DNA of 64,000 nucleotides, taken from positions 1 through 64,000 of the forward strand of contig NZ_AYKT01000013.1 of assembly GCF_000496575.1 (NCBI RefSeq), written 5' to 3'. The translations under genes and the position numbers were made by a program. The notes beneath the pieces are model-generated. The model was not told the origin of the DNA, searched no databases, and was given only the letters and a program-made list of their open reading frames with translations. Positions 55,271 to 64,000 of this stretch are shown piece after piece (within the stretch, counting starts at the first letter, position 1; the number at the start of each line of letters is the position of its first letter). This DNA comes from Geobacillus thermodenitrificans subsp. thermodenitrificans DSM 465 (GTDB lineage Bacteria; Bacillota; Bacilli; Bacillales; Anoxybacillaceae).

Positions 55271-56779
55271 TTGAGAAACACATCTAGAGTGGCGATTCTC
55301 ATCGTCATTGTCGGTGTACTGCTGACATTGACGCACGATTATTGGGGAGGAAAGCTGCTTGGCATTTTTAGTGTGCTCATCTCTTGTTCAGTGGTATTTA
55401 TCGCATTTGTCATTTCACTCGAGAATCGAAAACCAGCGCAAACGATCGCTTGGCTGGCAGTGTTAGGCAGCTTTCCGTTTCTTGGATTTTTATTTTATTT
55501 ATTGTTTGGGCGTAACTATTGGCAACAGCGGCGCTTTAAAAAGAAAGCTGAATCTGATGAAGCAGTGTTGCTGAAGTTTCAAGAGCCGTCGCCGATCGCC
55601 ATAGAGCGGCTGCCGATGGCACCCCATCAGCGCCCGTTGTTGCATCTTGCCTATCGCATCGGCCAACATCCAGTTTCATTGGCGTCACAAACGGCGGTGT
55701 TGACGAACGGCGAAGAGACGTTTGCCGCGATTTTTGACGAGTTGGAAAAAGCACAGCACCATATTCATTTGGAATACTATATCGTCCGTCATGACGAAAT
55801 CGGTCAAAAACTGAAACATGTCCTGATGGAAAAGGCGTGCCAAGGTGTGCATGTTCGCTTTTTGTATGACGCTGTCGGAAGCTGGAAGCTGTCGAACGCA
55901 TACATTGAAGAGCTGCGTGCAGCTGGGGTGGAGATGATTCCGTTTTCACCGGTGCGTCTGCCCTTTTTGAGCAACCAAATCAACTTCCGCAACCACCGAA
56001 AAATTATTGTCATCGACGGAGGCGTCGGCTTTGTCGGCGGGCTGAACATCGGTGATGAATATTTGGGAAAAGACGAATATTTTGGGTTTTGGCGTGATAC
56101 CCATTTGTTGATTCGAGGCGAGGCTGTTCGGACGCTGCAACTTATTTTCTTGCAAGACTGGTATTATATGACGGGAGAGCGATTGTTGACGCCGGAATAT
56201 TTATCACCACCGCTCATTGTCGAGGAAGGCCAGGGCGGGGTGCAGCTCATTGCCGGCGGGCCGGATCAAAAGTGGGAAGTGATTAAACAGTTGTATTTTG
56301 CCATGATTACGTCAGCGAAACGGTCGATTTGGGTCGCCTCGCCGTACTTTGTTCCGGATGAAGACATTTTAACGGCGCTGAAAGTGGCGGCACTAAGTGG
56401 CATCGACGTCCGCCTGCTGGCACCGAAGCGCCCGGACAAAAAAATCGTCTTTTACGCCTCGCGCTCGTACTTCCCAGAACTGTTGGAAGCCGGAGTGAAA
56501 ATTTACGAGTACGAAAAAGGGTTTTTGCACAGCAAGGTGATCGTCGTCGATGGAGAGCTTGCCTCGATTGGCACGGCAAACATGGATATGCGCAGCTTTC
56601 ATTTAAACTTTGAAGTGAACGCGTTTTTGTATTATACGGACAGCACAAACAAACTTGTGAACGATTTTTTGGAAGATTTCCGTCATGCTTCCCCAATTGA
56701 TTATGTACAGTTCCAGCAGCGCCCATTCCGGGTGCGGATTGTTGAATCGGTTTCGCGCCTGCTGTCGCCGCTATTGTAA
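55271..56779 (+). CDS. cls: Cardiolipin synthase Cls
   Basis: The 502-residue membrane enzyme makes cardiolipin from two phosphatidylglycerols. Two N-terminal helices (about 5-55) are followed by two phospholipase-D domains, each with an HKD motif: NHRKIIVIDGGVGFVGGLNIGDEY near 240 and LHSKVIVVDGELASIGTANMD near 418. The start is TTG 55271, six bases after GGTGGAGGGG; no ATG fits. It lies between mecA and coiA, an insertion relative to the B. subtilis order. Confidence 0.94.
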   Translation: MRNTSRVAILIVIVGVLLTLTHDYWGGKLLGIFSVLISCSVVFIAFVISLENRKPAQTIAWLAVLGSFPFLGFLFYLLFGRNYWQQRRFKKKAESDEAVLLKFQEPSPIAIERLPMAPHQRPLLHLAYRIGQHPVSLASQTAVLTNGEETFAAIFDELEKAQHHIHLEYYIVRHDEIGQKLKHVLMEKACQGVHVRFLYDAVGSWKLSNAYIEELRAAGVEMIPFSPVRLPFLSNQINFRNHRKIIVIDGGVGFVGGLNIGDEYLGKDEYFGFWRDTHLLIRGEAVRTLQLIFLQDWYYMTGERLLTPEYLSPPLIVEEGQGGVQLIAGGPDQKWEVIKQLYFAMITSAKRSIWVASPYFVPDEDILTALKVAALSGIDVRLLAPKRPDKKIVFYASRSYFPELLEAGVKIYEYEKGFLHSKVIVVDGELASIGTANMDMRSFHLNFEVNAFLYYTDSTNKLVNDFLEDFRHASPIDYVQFQQRPFRVRIVESVSRLLSPLL

Positions 56780-56805
56780 CGATATGTTTTGAGTGCTTGA
56801 GATGC

Positions 56806-56834
56806 AAGTCCGCCGGCTTGGCGGGCTTTTTTTA
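56806..56834 (+). terminator. Terminator after cls
   Basis: AAGTCCGCC and GGCGGGCTT form a stem (one G-T pair) followed by a run of T residues. Confidence 0.85.
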
Positions 56835-56926
56835 TTGGCCTGTTCCCCATCGGCAGGAAAAACGTGGACGTTTGCCGAAACAATAAACGGACGAAGGCCG
56901 ACAATAAGAGAAAGGGAGGGGGTTTC

Positions 56927-58213
56927 TTGTTTGTCGCCATCTCAGCCGATGGCCGGACGATTTCGCTTGCTGGGGTGGAACGGTGGAACCGGGAGCGGCT
57001 TATGCAGCTGAGAAACGGTGAACCGTTTTTTTGTCCCGCCTGTCGGAAAGAAGTTGTGTTGCGATCCGGCCGCCGTCGCCTGCCGCATTTCGCCCACCGG
57101 AAAGGCACGGTCTGCCCGTTCGAGCATGAACCGGAATCGGAGCGGCATTTAACCGGAAAGCGTGATTTGTTCACATGGCTCGTTCGTCAAGGGATTGAAG
57201 CGAAGCTTGAGCCATATTTGACCGCTATCGGGCAGCGTCCTGATGTGTTATTCCGTTATGGTCCCCGTCTGTATGCCCTCGAATATCAATGTTCCACGAT
57301 TGATGAGTCGCTGTTTTACGAACGCAATGACGGCTACCGCCGCCTCGGCATCCATCCGCTTTGGGTGTTAGGGGCTCATCACTTACGACGCTCGCCGAAA
57401 CGCCCGAATGAAGTGTCGCTCTCCCGCTTTCAATGGCTGTTTGCTCACCGCTTTTCGTTTTCTGCTGTCCCTCACATACGGTACTATAGTCCGGAAACGA
57501 AACGTTTCCTCTTTCTTTCCCGTCTTGTGCCGCTGTCGGTGCGCCGCACGTTGGTCACCGTCGATTCGCTTCCTCTTTCTTCACTGTCTTTCGCCACTTT
57601 GACTGCCTATGCGCAGCCGCTTCCGCCGACATTTTGGAAGCAATGGCTTGAAGGCAAGAAACAATGGCGCCAAACGTTCCCGCTTTATCCGAATAAGGTG
57701 ACACGCCGCATTTGTGCTGATTTTTACCATGCTGGCATCGTTCCGTCGCTGTTTCCGATTGAAGCCGGCTGGCCATTGCCGCATGGTTATTTATGGGAAA
57801 CAGCTCCGTTCATTTGGCAAACATACGTCCTTCTGCCGCTTCTTCGTCAGCAAGGGAAGCCAATGGCGCTGACGGCACTCTTCCGGTGGATTGACGAGAA
57901 AATCCGCACCGGGCTGCTCGCTCCACGTCGACTGCCTCTTGTCGGTCAGGACAATTACCGGCAGGCAGTCCATGAATATTTGCATTGGTTAAGTTTGCTC
58001 GGTTATCTTCGCTATGAGGGGAGAAGAAGGATTTGTTTGACTAAGCCGCTGTTGCTTCCAGCAACATTCGAAGACGTCATCCGCCAAGATGCAGTTTTTT
58101 TTGAGCAAATTTGCCAGACACCGACGCTTGCATCATATCGGACGATGCTTGAGTTTGGAGCTGACGTGAAAAATGAGCAAAAAACAGGAAAAGGGAGCGA
58201 AAATGGTGAATAA
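56927..58213 (+). CDS. coiA: Competence protein CoiA
   Basis: The 428-residue protein matches CoiA, a nuclease-like protein needed in Streptococcus and Bacillus for transformation and RecA-dependent recombination. A Cys pair (FFCPACRKEVVLRSGRRRLPHFAHR) begins the zinc-like N-terminal part. The nuclease fold motif is GQRPDVLFRYGPRLYALEYQCSTID, with an Asp and Glu-x-Gln as in restriction-type nucleases. The start is TTG 56927 after GGGAGGGGG; the longer frame from 56864 has no site. With mecA and spx nearby, it fits the ComK-controlled competence network; no ComK box was identified. Confidence 0.88.
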   Translation: MFVAISADGRTISLAGVERWNRERLMQLRNGEPFFCPACRKEVVLRSGRRRLPHFAHRKGTVCPFEHEPESERHLTGKRDLFTWLVRQGIEAKLEPYLTAIGQRPDVLFRYGPRLYALEYQCSTIDESLFYERNDGYRRLGIHPLWVLGAHHLRRSPKRPNEVSLSRFQWLFAHRFSFSAVPHIRYYSPETKRFLFLSRLVPLSVRRTLVTVDSLPLSSLSFATLTAYAQPLPPTFWKQWLEGKKQWRQTFPLYPNKVTRRICADFYHAGIVPSLFPIEAGWPLPHGYLWETAPFIWQTYVLLPLLRQQGKPMALTALFRWIDEKIRTGLLAPRRLPLVGQDNYRQAVHEYLHWLSLLGYLRYEGRRRICLTKPLLLPATFEDVIRQDAVFFEQICQTPTLASYRTMLEFGADVKNEQKTGKGSENGE

Positions 58214-58245
58214 TAATTCGTGTATCGATTGTTTAAGGAGGGACT

Positions 58246-60069
58246 ATGACGGTGGAAGAGAATAAGGCAAAGAAATCGCTCCCGTCCCGGAGCGAAATCC
58301 CTGTCGAGGAAACGTGGCGGCTCGAGGACATTTTCCCAACCGATGATGTGTGGGAACAGGAGTTTCAGCAAGTAAAGGCGATGATTCCAAAAATCAGCGA
58401 ATACAAAGGGCGGCTTGGCGAATCGCCGGAAGTGATGTATGAAGCGCTGCAATACCAAGATGAAGTATCGATGCGTCTCGGCAAGCTGTATACATACGCC
58501 CATATGCGCTATGACCAAGACACGACGAACTCGTTTTACCAAGGGCTCGACGACAGGGCGAAAGGGTTGTACAGCGAAGCATCGAGCGCGATGGCGTTTA
58601 TCGTGCCGGAAATTTTGGCCATCGATGAAGCGGTGCTGCGTTCGTTTTTAGAGCAATACGAACCGCTTCGGCTGTATGAGCACGCGTTAGACGAAATCAC
58701 GCGCCAGCGCCCGCACGTCTTGTCCGCTGAAGAAGAAGCGCTGTTGGCACAGGCTGCTGAGGTGATGCAGGCGACATCGTCGACGTTCAGTGCGTTAAAC
58801 AACGCTGACTTAACGTTCCCGACGATTCGCGACGAAAATGGGGATGAAGTGGAAGTGACGCACGGCCGGTTTATCCGATTTTTAGAAAGTACCGACCGCC
58901 GCGTTCGTCGCGATGCGTTTCATGCAGTATACCATACGTACGAGAAGTTCCAGAACACGTTTGCCAACACACTTGCGGGCACGGTGAAAAAAGACAACTT
59001 TTTTGCTCGCGTCCGTCGCTACAAATCAGCACGAGAAGCGGCGTTAGATGCGAACAATATACCGGAAAGCGTCTATGATAATTTAATTGCCACAATTCAT
59101 GAGCATTTACCGCTTTTGCACCGGTATGTGCGGCTGCGCAAAAGCGTACTAGGGCTTGACGAGCTGCATATGTATGACTTATATACTCCGCTCGTGCAAG
59201 ATGTGAAAATGGAAGTGACATACGACGAAGCGAAGCAATATATGCTTGACGGGTTGGCGCCGCTTGGCGAGGAATATGTGTCGATCATCAAAGAAGGGCT
59301 TGAGAACCGATGGGTCGATGTGCGCGAAAATAAAGGAAAACGAAGTGGAGCCTATTCGTCAGGAGCGTATGGCACCCACCCGTATATTTTGCTGAACTGG
59401 CAAGATAATGTGAACAACTTGTTTACGCTCGTACATGAGTTCGGCCACTCAGTCCATAGTTACTATACGCGCAAAACGCAGCCGTATCCGTATGCTCATT
59501 ATTCGATTTTTGTCGCTGAAGTGGCGTCGACATGCAATGAGGCATTGCTGAACGATTATTTGTTGAAAACGATCGATGATGAGAAAAAACGGCTATACTT
59601 GCTGAACCATTATCTTGAAGGATTCCGCGGTACTGTCTTTCGACAAACGATGTTTGCCGAGTTCGAGCATTTGATCCATCTGAAGGCGCAAGAAGGAGAG
59701 GCGCTGACAGCACAGACGCTCACATCGCTCTATTATGACCTGAACAAAAAATATTTCGGTGATGATATGGTGGTTGATGAGGAAATTGGTCTTGAATGGG
59801 CGCGCATCCCGCATTTTTATTACAACTATTACGTATATCAATACGCGACCGGCTTCAGCGCAGCAACGGCGCTTAGCAAGCAGATTTTAGAGGAAGGCGA
59901 GCCGGCGGTGAAACGGTACATCGAGTTTTTAAAAGCCGGCAGCTCTGATTATCCGATTGAGGTGCTGAAAAAAGCTGGCGTCGATATGACGAGCGCTGAA
60001 CCGATTCGTCAAGCGTGTCAAGTGTTTGCAGAGAAGTTGGAAGAAATGGAGCGCTTGCTTGGAAAATAA
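58246..60069 (+). CDS. pepF: Oligoendopeptidase F PepF
   Basis: The 607-residue M3-family metallopeptidase cleaves peptides of about 7-17 residues in the cytoplasm. The zinc motif HEFGH is at about 398-402 (LVHEFGHSVHSYY), with the following Glu in FVAEVASTCNEALL. With the Opp system in the same window it can degrade imported peptides. TAAGGAGGGACT sets ATG 58246. A weak terminator follows. Confidence 0.96.
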   Translation: MTVEENKAKKSLPSRSEIPVEETWRLEDIFPTDDVWEQEFQQVKAMIPKISEYKGRLGESPEVMYEALQYQDEVSMRLGKLYTYAHMRYDQDTTNSFYQGLDDRAKGLYSEASSAMAFIVPEILAIDEAVLRSFLEQYEPLRLYEHALDEITRQRPHVLSAEEEALLAQAAEVMQATSSTFSALNNADLTFPTIRDENGDEVEVTHGRFIRFLESTDRRVRRDAFHAVYHTYEKFQNTFANTLAGTVKKDNFFARVRRYKSAREAALDANNIPESVYDNLIATIHEHLPLLHRYVRLRKSVLGLDELHMYDLYTPLVQDVKMEVTYDEAKQYMLDGLAPLGEEYVSIIKEGLENRWVDVRENKGKRSGAYSSGAYGTHPYILLNWQDNVNNLFTLVHEFGHSVHSYYTRKTQPYPYAHYSIFVAEVASTCNEALLNDYLLKTIDDEKKRLYLLNHYLEGFRGTVFRQTMFAEFEHLIHLKAQEGEALTAQTLTSLYYDLNKKYFGDDMVVDEEIGLEWARIPHFYYNYYVYQYATGFSAATALSKQILEEGEPAVKRYIEFLKAGSSDYPIEVLKKAGVDMTSAEPIRQACQVFAEKLEEMERLLGK

Positions 60070-60072
60070 AGA

Positions 60073-60100
60073 GGATGTGGCGTTATGGCCACATCCGTTT
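60073..60100 (+). terminator. Weak hairpin after pepF
   Basis: GGATGTGGC and GCCACATCC form a 9-bp stem with only GTTT after it. It overlaps the end of the converging small gene. Confidence 0.55.
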
Positions 60101-60280
60101 GGATGAAAACCCTTTAAACTGATGGCGGCGGTTCCAAGCTGTCAATAACCCGAGCAATGTGAGAAACAAGAAAAGCATCGTCGCCCAAAGAGGGAGCAGT
60201 TGCATAAGTCCTAAAAGATTGAGGAAAAACGCAGTCACAACAGCCACGATCCAAAGGAATAAAACGATTCGTCTTTTCAT
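60083..60280 (-). CDS. Small hypothetical membrane protein
   Basis: The 65-residue protein has two hydrophobic helices (IVLFLWIVAVVTAFFLNLL and LPLWATMLFLFLTLLGLLTAW) and a basic tail (NRRHQFKGFSSKRMWP). AAAAGGGGCAGGCG sets ATG 60280; the longer frame to 60319 starts before that site. No recognised family. Confidence 0.6.
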   Translation of the reverse strand: MKRRIVLFLWIVAVVTAFFLNLLGLMQLLPLWATMLFLFLTLLGLLTAWNRRHQFKGFSSKRMWP

Positions 60281-60510
60281 AAACGCCTGCCCCTTTTCGT
60301 TTGCTTCTAATTGAATCATATGTGCATTGGCTATGTAATCATGACAAGTGTCAAAGGCGAGGCCAATTATGACAATAATGTGAACAAACGAGCAAAGCGG
60401 TTGTCAATTTGTGTGGCCATTTGTTAAGATAAAAGCGTGAACGGAAGACAAAACTGATACCCCTTTGTTTGACCGTGAACAATTTCTCCCATCCCCTTTG
60501 TTGTCTTGAC

Positions 60511-60553
60511 AACAAGAAGAAAGCCCGGCGTCAGCCGGGCTTTCTTCTTGTTT
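60511..60553 (-). terminator. Strong terminator after spxH
   Basis: AACAAGAAGAAAGCCCGGC and GCCGGGCTTTCTTCTTGTT form a perfect 19-bp stem with a 4-base loop. On the minus strand it begins inside the spxH stop region. The preceding 190 bases up to 60320 hold no gene. Confidence 0.8.
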
Positions 60554-61445
60554 AAGACCGCGCATCTTCGATATAGCGCCAAAACGTTCCGTGTTTGACA
60601 GGCACCCGCTCCACTTTTTGCTTCAGCTGCAGCTTTTTCATTTCTGTTTCCGCTTCTTGGATAGTCCAGTTGTACACAACGGCAACTTCTTTCGTGGCGA
60701 CAAATTTAAAATGGCTTAAAAATGACTCGAGCGGAGGGGGAGAGGACGGCTCGGGATGGAAGCCGAGCATTTCGGCGATTAATTCGACGTAAATGTCGTA
60801 CGGATAGCATCCGGAAATTTTTATGCCTTCGTCTTCAATGTTCTCATTAAACAACACAAGTGTCGGCGTTTCGTCGACATCCATTTCCGAGGTGATTTTT
60901 ACATCACACTGGAGCGCTTTCGCTGCCCCTGGTGAATGAATGTCGCGCAGGAATTCATCCACATCAAGTCCGGCTTCGGCGGCACATTCCGCCAGTACAT
61001 TCAAGTCAGCAACGTTTTGTTTTTCGAGAAACAGCTGTTCCTGCAGTTTGCGCAAAAAGCGAATGCCGGCCCGTTTTCCTTGCATTTCCGCCGCTTTAAT
61101 GGCGAGTGATGGGGCAAACGGACTCGAGATCGGGTTCTCCAGCCAGACGCTTCCGTCGCATGGCATGCCGGAGCGACTAGCTGTCCATTCCCACGCCTTG
61201 GCCATCGCTTCCAATTTTGCTCCTTTGCGCGCGTTCCATGTCGCCCACTTTCCGATCAATACGTACCTTATGGTAAAAAAACGGCCGTATTCAATCTTCA
61301 GCTTTTTGATGATCGGTTCAAGCCCCCAGCATTCCGGGCATAAAGGATCAATAAATAAGTAAAGCTCCAGCGGTTTGTTCGTGTTGCCTAGCGGCTGGGA
61401 AGGGGCATAAGACGACGCCGCTTTCCCAGCGAACTTCTTATTCAA
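60552..61445 (-). CDS. spxH: ClpXP adaptor SpxH (YjbH), DsbA-like
   Basis: The 297-residue protein has the thioredoxin/DsbA-type segment [22 protein letters not shown] with the CPEC pair at its active site, a helical insertion and a C-terminal part. It delivers Spx to ClpXP for degradation and aggregates under stress. The start is TTG 61445 after GAAAGGAGCATTCCC; upstream codons of the longer frame lie inside the haemoglobin gene. It overlaps that gene by 8 bases, so the two are co-translated, as yjbIH in Bacillus. Confidence 0.93.
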   Translation of the reverse strand: MNKKFAGKAASSYAPSQPLGNTNKPLELYLFIDPLCPECWGLEPIIKKLKIEYGRFFTIRYVLIGKWATWNARKGAKLEAMAKAWEWTASRSGMPCDGSVWLENPISSPFAPSLAIKAAEMQGKRAGIRFLRKLQEQLFLEKQNVADLNVLAECAAEAGLDVDEFLRDIHSPGAAKALQCDVKITSEMDVDETPTLVLFNENIEDEGIKISGCYPYDIYVELIAEMLGFHPEPSSPPPLESFLSHFKFVATKEVAVVYNWTIQEAETEMKKLQLKQKVERVPVKHGTFWRYIEDARS

Positions 61446-61851
61446 GGGAATGCTCCTTTCTGTCCAAATGATCCGGGGTATTGACCATATGGTGGGCGGT
61501 GAGAACAAGCCGGTGATAAAACTGTTCGCGCGCCGGCCCGGACAAGCCGATTTCATCCATCGCCGCTCGCATACAGGCAAGCCATGCTTCCGCCCGTTTC
61601 GGTGTAATTTCAAACCGAAGATGACGCGCCCGCATCATCGGGTGGCCATGCTCGGCGGTATAAAGCGGAGGCCCACCCAAATATTGCGTTAAAAACTGTT
61701 TCTGCTTACGGGCGATTTCCGTGAAATCGTCCGGAAAAATCGGGCGCAAGTCCGGATGTGCGGCTACGCGTCGGTAAAACGCTTCGACAAGTTTCGTAAT
61801 CGTTTCCTCTCCGCCGATCGCCTCATAAAGGGTCTGCCATTGTTCTCCCAT
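61438..61851 (-). CDS. yjbI: Truncated haemoglobin, group II (YjbI)
   Basis: The 137-residue 2-on-2 globin has the proximal His77 (MMRARHLRF) and the group II segments [33 protein letters not shown]. It binds O2 and NO; relatives from Bacillus and Geobacillus are known oxygen-avid haemoproteins. It precedes spxH in one transcript, joining a gas-binding protein to thiol-stress control. AAAGGAGCATCCGCA sets ATG 61851. Confidence 0.93.
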   Translation of the reverse strand: MGEQWQTLYEAIGGEETITKLVEAFYRRVAAHPDLRPIFPDDFTEIARKQKQFLTQYLGGPPLYTAEHGHPMMRARHLRFEITPKRAEAWLACMRAAMDEIGLSGPAREQFYHRLVLTAHHMVNTPDHLDRKEHSLE

Positions 61852-61952
61852 TGCGGATGCTCCTTTTGTTTGAAAGTCATTCGTCGTCGTTTGATTGCTA
61901 TTTTATCAACAGCAGACGTTTATCTCAAACAAAGTGACTTGAACACGGCGAT

Positions 61953-62564
61953 TTACGCACGATAGCTTCGCAGTACGCGCTCAACGTACGCCTTCGTTTC
62001 GGCAAACGGTGGGACCCCGCCGTAACGGTCGACGCGGCCTGGCCCAGCGTTATAAGCAGCCAAGGCAAGGGTGGTATTCCCGTCGTATCGGTCAAGAAGC
62101 TGACGCAAATATTTTACCCCGCCGTCGATGTTTTGCGCAGGATCAAGCGGATTGTCAACCCCAAGCATTTTCGCCGTGCTCGGCATGAGCTGCATTAACC
62201 CAAGCGCCCCGGCTCGGCTTTTTGCGTCCGGGCGGAAGTTGGATTCGTGGCGAATGACAGCACGGACGAGCTGCGGGTCGACATCATATTTTTTGGCCGC
62301 AGCGTCAATGAGCGCATCAATCGAAGACGGCGCGACCGAGGATGATGTCGCCTGACTGTCCCGTTTAGTGGAATCGCTGCTGCTAGCAGGCGTGGAATTC
62401 TGCAACCCATGAGCTGACGATTCCGCTTGGCTTTCGAGGTACTCGGCAAGCAAGTTGGAAAACAATGATGGAACAGGTGATGACAATAAGCTTGAGCTCC
62501 TGGATGAGAGCGTTTGGAGTGATTGCCATTCGACAAGCAGTTTTAACGGTGAAACGGTCATCAT
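61953..62564 (-). CDS. yjbJ: Soluble lytic transglycosylase-like protein YjbJ
   Basis: The 203-residue protein ends in an SLT domain with catalytic Glu107 ([24 protein letters not shown]) and [10 protein letters not shown] Ser-rich linker (about 45-80) precedes it. The N-terminus ([17 protein letters not shown]) is not a classical signal peptide, so export may use another route, as for its B. subtilis counterpart. It cleaves peptidoglycan. GGAGGAAAG lies before ATG 62564; the start overlaps the yjbK stop. Confidence 0.88.
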   Translation of the reverse strand: MMTVSPLKLLVEWQSLQTLSSRSSSLLSSPVPSLFSNLLAEYLESQAESSAHGLQNSTPASSSDSTKRDSQATSSSVAPSSIDALIDAAAKKYDVDPQLVRAVIRHESNFRPDAKSRAGALGLMQLMPSTAKMLGVDNPLDPAQNIDGGVKYLRQLLDRYDGNTTLALAAYNAGPGRVDRYGGVPPFAETKAYVERVLRSYRA

Positions 62565-63148
62565 CTTTCCTCCATTTCGTACTTGCGTGCATAAAAGCGG
62601 GCGATTTTATTTGGTGCCGGGCGGCGTGGAATGCCGAGCGTCCCGAGCAAGCGCAAAAATCGCTCTTCGCCCGCTTCAGCGTTGTCCGTCTCATATTCAA
62701 GTTCGTAATCTTCGCTTTGCAAATAGCGGTTATGGTCAAGGCATAACGTGCCACCTTCATGCGGCCATTCGGCACGGTCAGTGACGAGGGAGCCGAAGCA
62801 ACGGACATCATGCGGGTCGACGTTCATTTCCCTAAGCAGTACTGCGATCGCTCCCTGTGGAGCTGCGCCGGCGAGCAATGCCTCTGCTTCGGACGGCGTG
62901 AGCGGTTCGTGCGTTTCTAAGATCGTTCCGTCGGTTTGCGTTTGTTTTAACGTCAAGGTAAAGCGCCCGTCTTTCACCCGGATGCGCAATGCAGCCGCCT
63001 GTTCTTTTAAGGCGAACAAAGGGGTGTCAAAGTAATGATTTTCTTGGCGACGGAAAGCGCCATCATCGAGGCGGAAAGCAGCACGAACCGCGTCGAATTC
63101 CGCTGCGGTCAACAAATTTTTTAATTCGATTTCCACTTCTTGATACAT
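62561..63148 (-). CDS. yjbK: CYTH-domain protein YjbK
   Basis: The 195-residue protein begins with the CYTH motif E-x-E-x-K (Glu6, Glu8, Lys10 in [10 protein letters not shown]) and has alternating charged residues facing a tunnel barrel ([23 protein letters not shown]). The family hydrolyses or binds organic triphosphates. In Bacillaceae it lies beside relQ and may act in nucleotide metabolism; substrate is not established. GAAGGAGATCAATC sets ATG 63148. Confidence 0.85.
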   Translation of the reverse strand: MYQEVEIELKNLLTAAEFDAVRAAFRLDDGAFRRQENHYFDTPLFALKEQAAALRIRVKDGRFTLTLKQTQTDGTILETHEPLTPSEAEALLAGAAPQGAIAVLLREMNVDPHDVRCFGSLVTDRAEWPHEGGTLCLDHNRYLQSEDYELEYETDNAEAGEERFLRLLGTLGIPRRPAPNKIARFYARKYEMEER

Positions 63149-63282
63149 GATTGATCTCCTTCGAGCAAGACATCGTCTCTTTCTATTATCAGTTGTTTTG
63201 CGGTGAATATCAATTATTTCGTCTGCATAGGGTGAATATGGTAAAATAATGGGCGGATGGTTGATGCGGAAGGAGAGAAAGT

Positions 63283-63660
63283 ATGAGCAACAAAGTGACT
63301 GTTGAACGGGCGGAGCGGAAAGACGGTCGGCTTTGGCTGTATGCTGACAATGTCCCGGTTCCGCTTGCCCATGTAACGCCAAAACGCCATATGCTCGTCG
63401 ATTCGGATGCATTGGCGTTTGTGTACATTTTGGAAACCGATGACCGTTTTCTTTATGTCATCATTCCGAAACAGTGGTGGCCAGAGTTGAAAGCGGCATT
63501 TGCCGAGGGTGAACCGATCTGGCTTGAGAGCGAAGGGATGGCGCTCGAACTCGAACAGTTTGGCGAAGAATTAGCTTACTTGCTTGAAAATATTCGCGAC
63601 AACGCCAATTATGGCGAGACGTTTGAACAAGCGGTGCAAGAAGTGTTTTTTGCCGAGTAA
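63283..63660 (+). CDS. yjbL: UPF0738 family protein YjbL
   Basis: The 125-residue soluble acidic protein (MSNKVTVERAERKDGRLWLYADNVPVPLAHVTPKRHMLVDSD...) matches YjbL, conserved before relQ in Bacillaceae, function unknown. It is strand-rich with a C-terminal acidic helix region. GGAAGGAGAGAAAGT sets ATG 63283. Confidence 0.8.
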   Translation: MSNKVTVERAERKDGRLWLYADNVPVPLAHVTPKRHMLVDSDALAFVYILETDDRFLYVIIPKQWWPELKAAFAEGEPIWLESEGMALELEQFGEELAYLLENIRDNANYGETFEQAVQEVFFAE

Positions 63661-63786
63661 GCAAGCCGGGTGCCTGCCTTTAAGGGGGGACGGGGTTGGA
63701 GCGCAGGTCTCCAAGTAGGCCGTTGAATGCTCCAAAAAGAGCGGCAGAGGCCGAAGCAGATGAAAAACATGTGGGCAGGTGATACA

Positions 63787-64000
63787 ATGGTAAAACATTG
63801 GGATTTGTTTTTAGCCCCGTATAAACAGGCGGTCGAAGAGTTGAAAGTAAAATTAAGGGGGATTCGTGCTCAGTTTGAGATGAGTGAGACGCATTCGCCG
63901 ATTGAATTTGTCACTGGGCGGGTGAAGCCCATTGCCAGCATTTTAGATAAAGCACAAAAGAAAAACATCCCGCTCGACCGCCTCGAGGAAGAGATGCAAG
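63787..64000 (+). CDS. relQ: Small alarmone synthetase RelQ (YjbM), N-terminal part
   Basis: The gene runs off the right edge; 71 residues are visible. MVKHWDLFLAPYKQAVEELKVKLRGIRAQFE and HSPIEFVTGRVKPIASILDKAQKK match the start of YjbM/RelQ, which makes pppGpp, ppGpp and pGpp from ATP and a guanine nucleotide. The catalytic core lies beyond the window. ATG 63787 follows AGGTGAT; an in-frame ATG at 63760 is possible. Confidence 0.88.
   Translation, partial: MVKHWDLFLAPYKQAVEELKVKLRGIRAQFEMSETHSPIEFVTGRVKPIASILDKAQKKNIPLDRLEEEMQ

Overview
The window looks like chromosome of a thermophilic, nitrate-respiring Bacillaceae of the Geobacillus/Parageobacillus type. The gene orders argCJBD-carAB-argF, fabH-fabF-yjaZ, oppABCDF, spx-yjbE-mecA and coiA-pepF-yjbH-yjbI-yjbJ-yjbK-yjbL-yjbM match the Bacillus subtilis backbone. 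ArgC, ArgJ and CarA have the sizes known from B. stearothermophilus. There are no rRNA or tRNA genes, no CRISPR array and no intact mobile element.

Region 1 (1-2100): the C-terminal part of an LXG/pre-toxin type secreted toxin with an RNase A-like tip, then its small immunity gene. A decayed IS630-type transposase and a fragment of a membrane-protein gene follow.

Region 2 (2100-22820): an anaerobic nitrogen-respiration island. It holds narK, nirK, an acetolactate-synthase-like gene, a hemerythrin gene leading narGHJI, two Fnr paralogues with C-terminal Cys clusters, modB, moaA, moeA, mobB, moaE, moaD, the di-iron repair protein ScdA/Ric, a cytosolic chemoreceptor and a YwiC-like membrane protein. 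Seven TGTGA-N6-TCACA-like boxes lie in front of seven transcription units. Each has a -10-like hexamer starting 29.5-30.5 bp from the box centre, as expected of class II Fnr-activated promoters. Together the genes import nitrate, reduce it to nitrite and NO, make the molybdenum cofactor, and repair or sense nitrosative damage.

Region 3 (22820-32640): arginine biosynthesis as one operon, with candidate ARG boxes before argC and before carA.

Region 4 (32640-46430): yjzC, clpB with a CtsR operator, a TetR/MMPL-exporter pair with paired operators, yjzD, a hydrolase-fold protein, fabH-fabF with a possible FapR site, the metalloprotease YjaZ, YjbA, and trpS behind a tryptophan T-box.

Region 5 (46430-52860): oppABCDF with a cre-like site and two promoters upstream, and an attenuating terminator between oppA and oppB.

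Region 6 (52860-64000): spx with an unusually structured leader, a TerC-family gene, mecA, cardiolipin synthase, coiA, pepF, spxH, truncated haemoglobin, lytic transglycosylase, a CYTH protein, YjbL and the start of relQ. Spx, MecA and SpxH are linked through ClpXP/ClpCP-controlled stress and competence regulation.

The items most worth following up are the compact Fnr regulon with its acetolactate-synthase-like member, the His-rich cytosolic chemoreceptor, the spx leader and the toxin/immunity pair. I saw no wholly new multi-gene system that I could defend.
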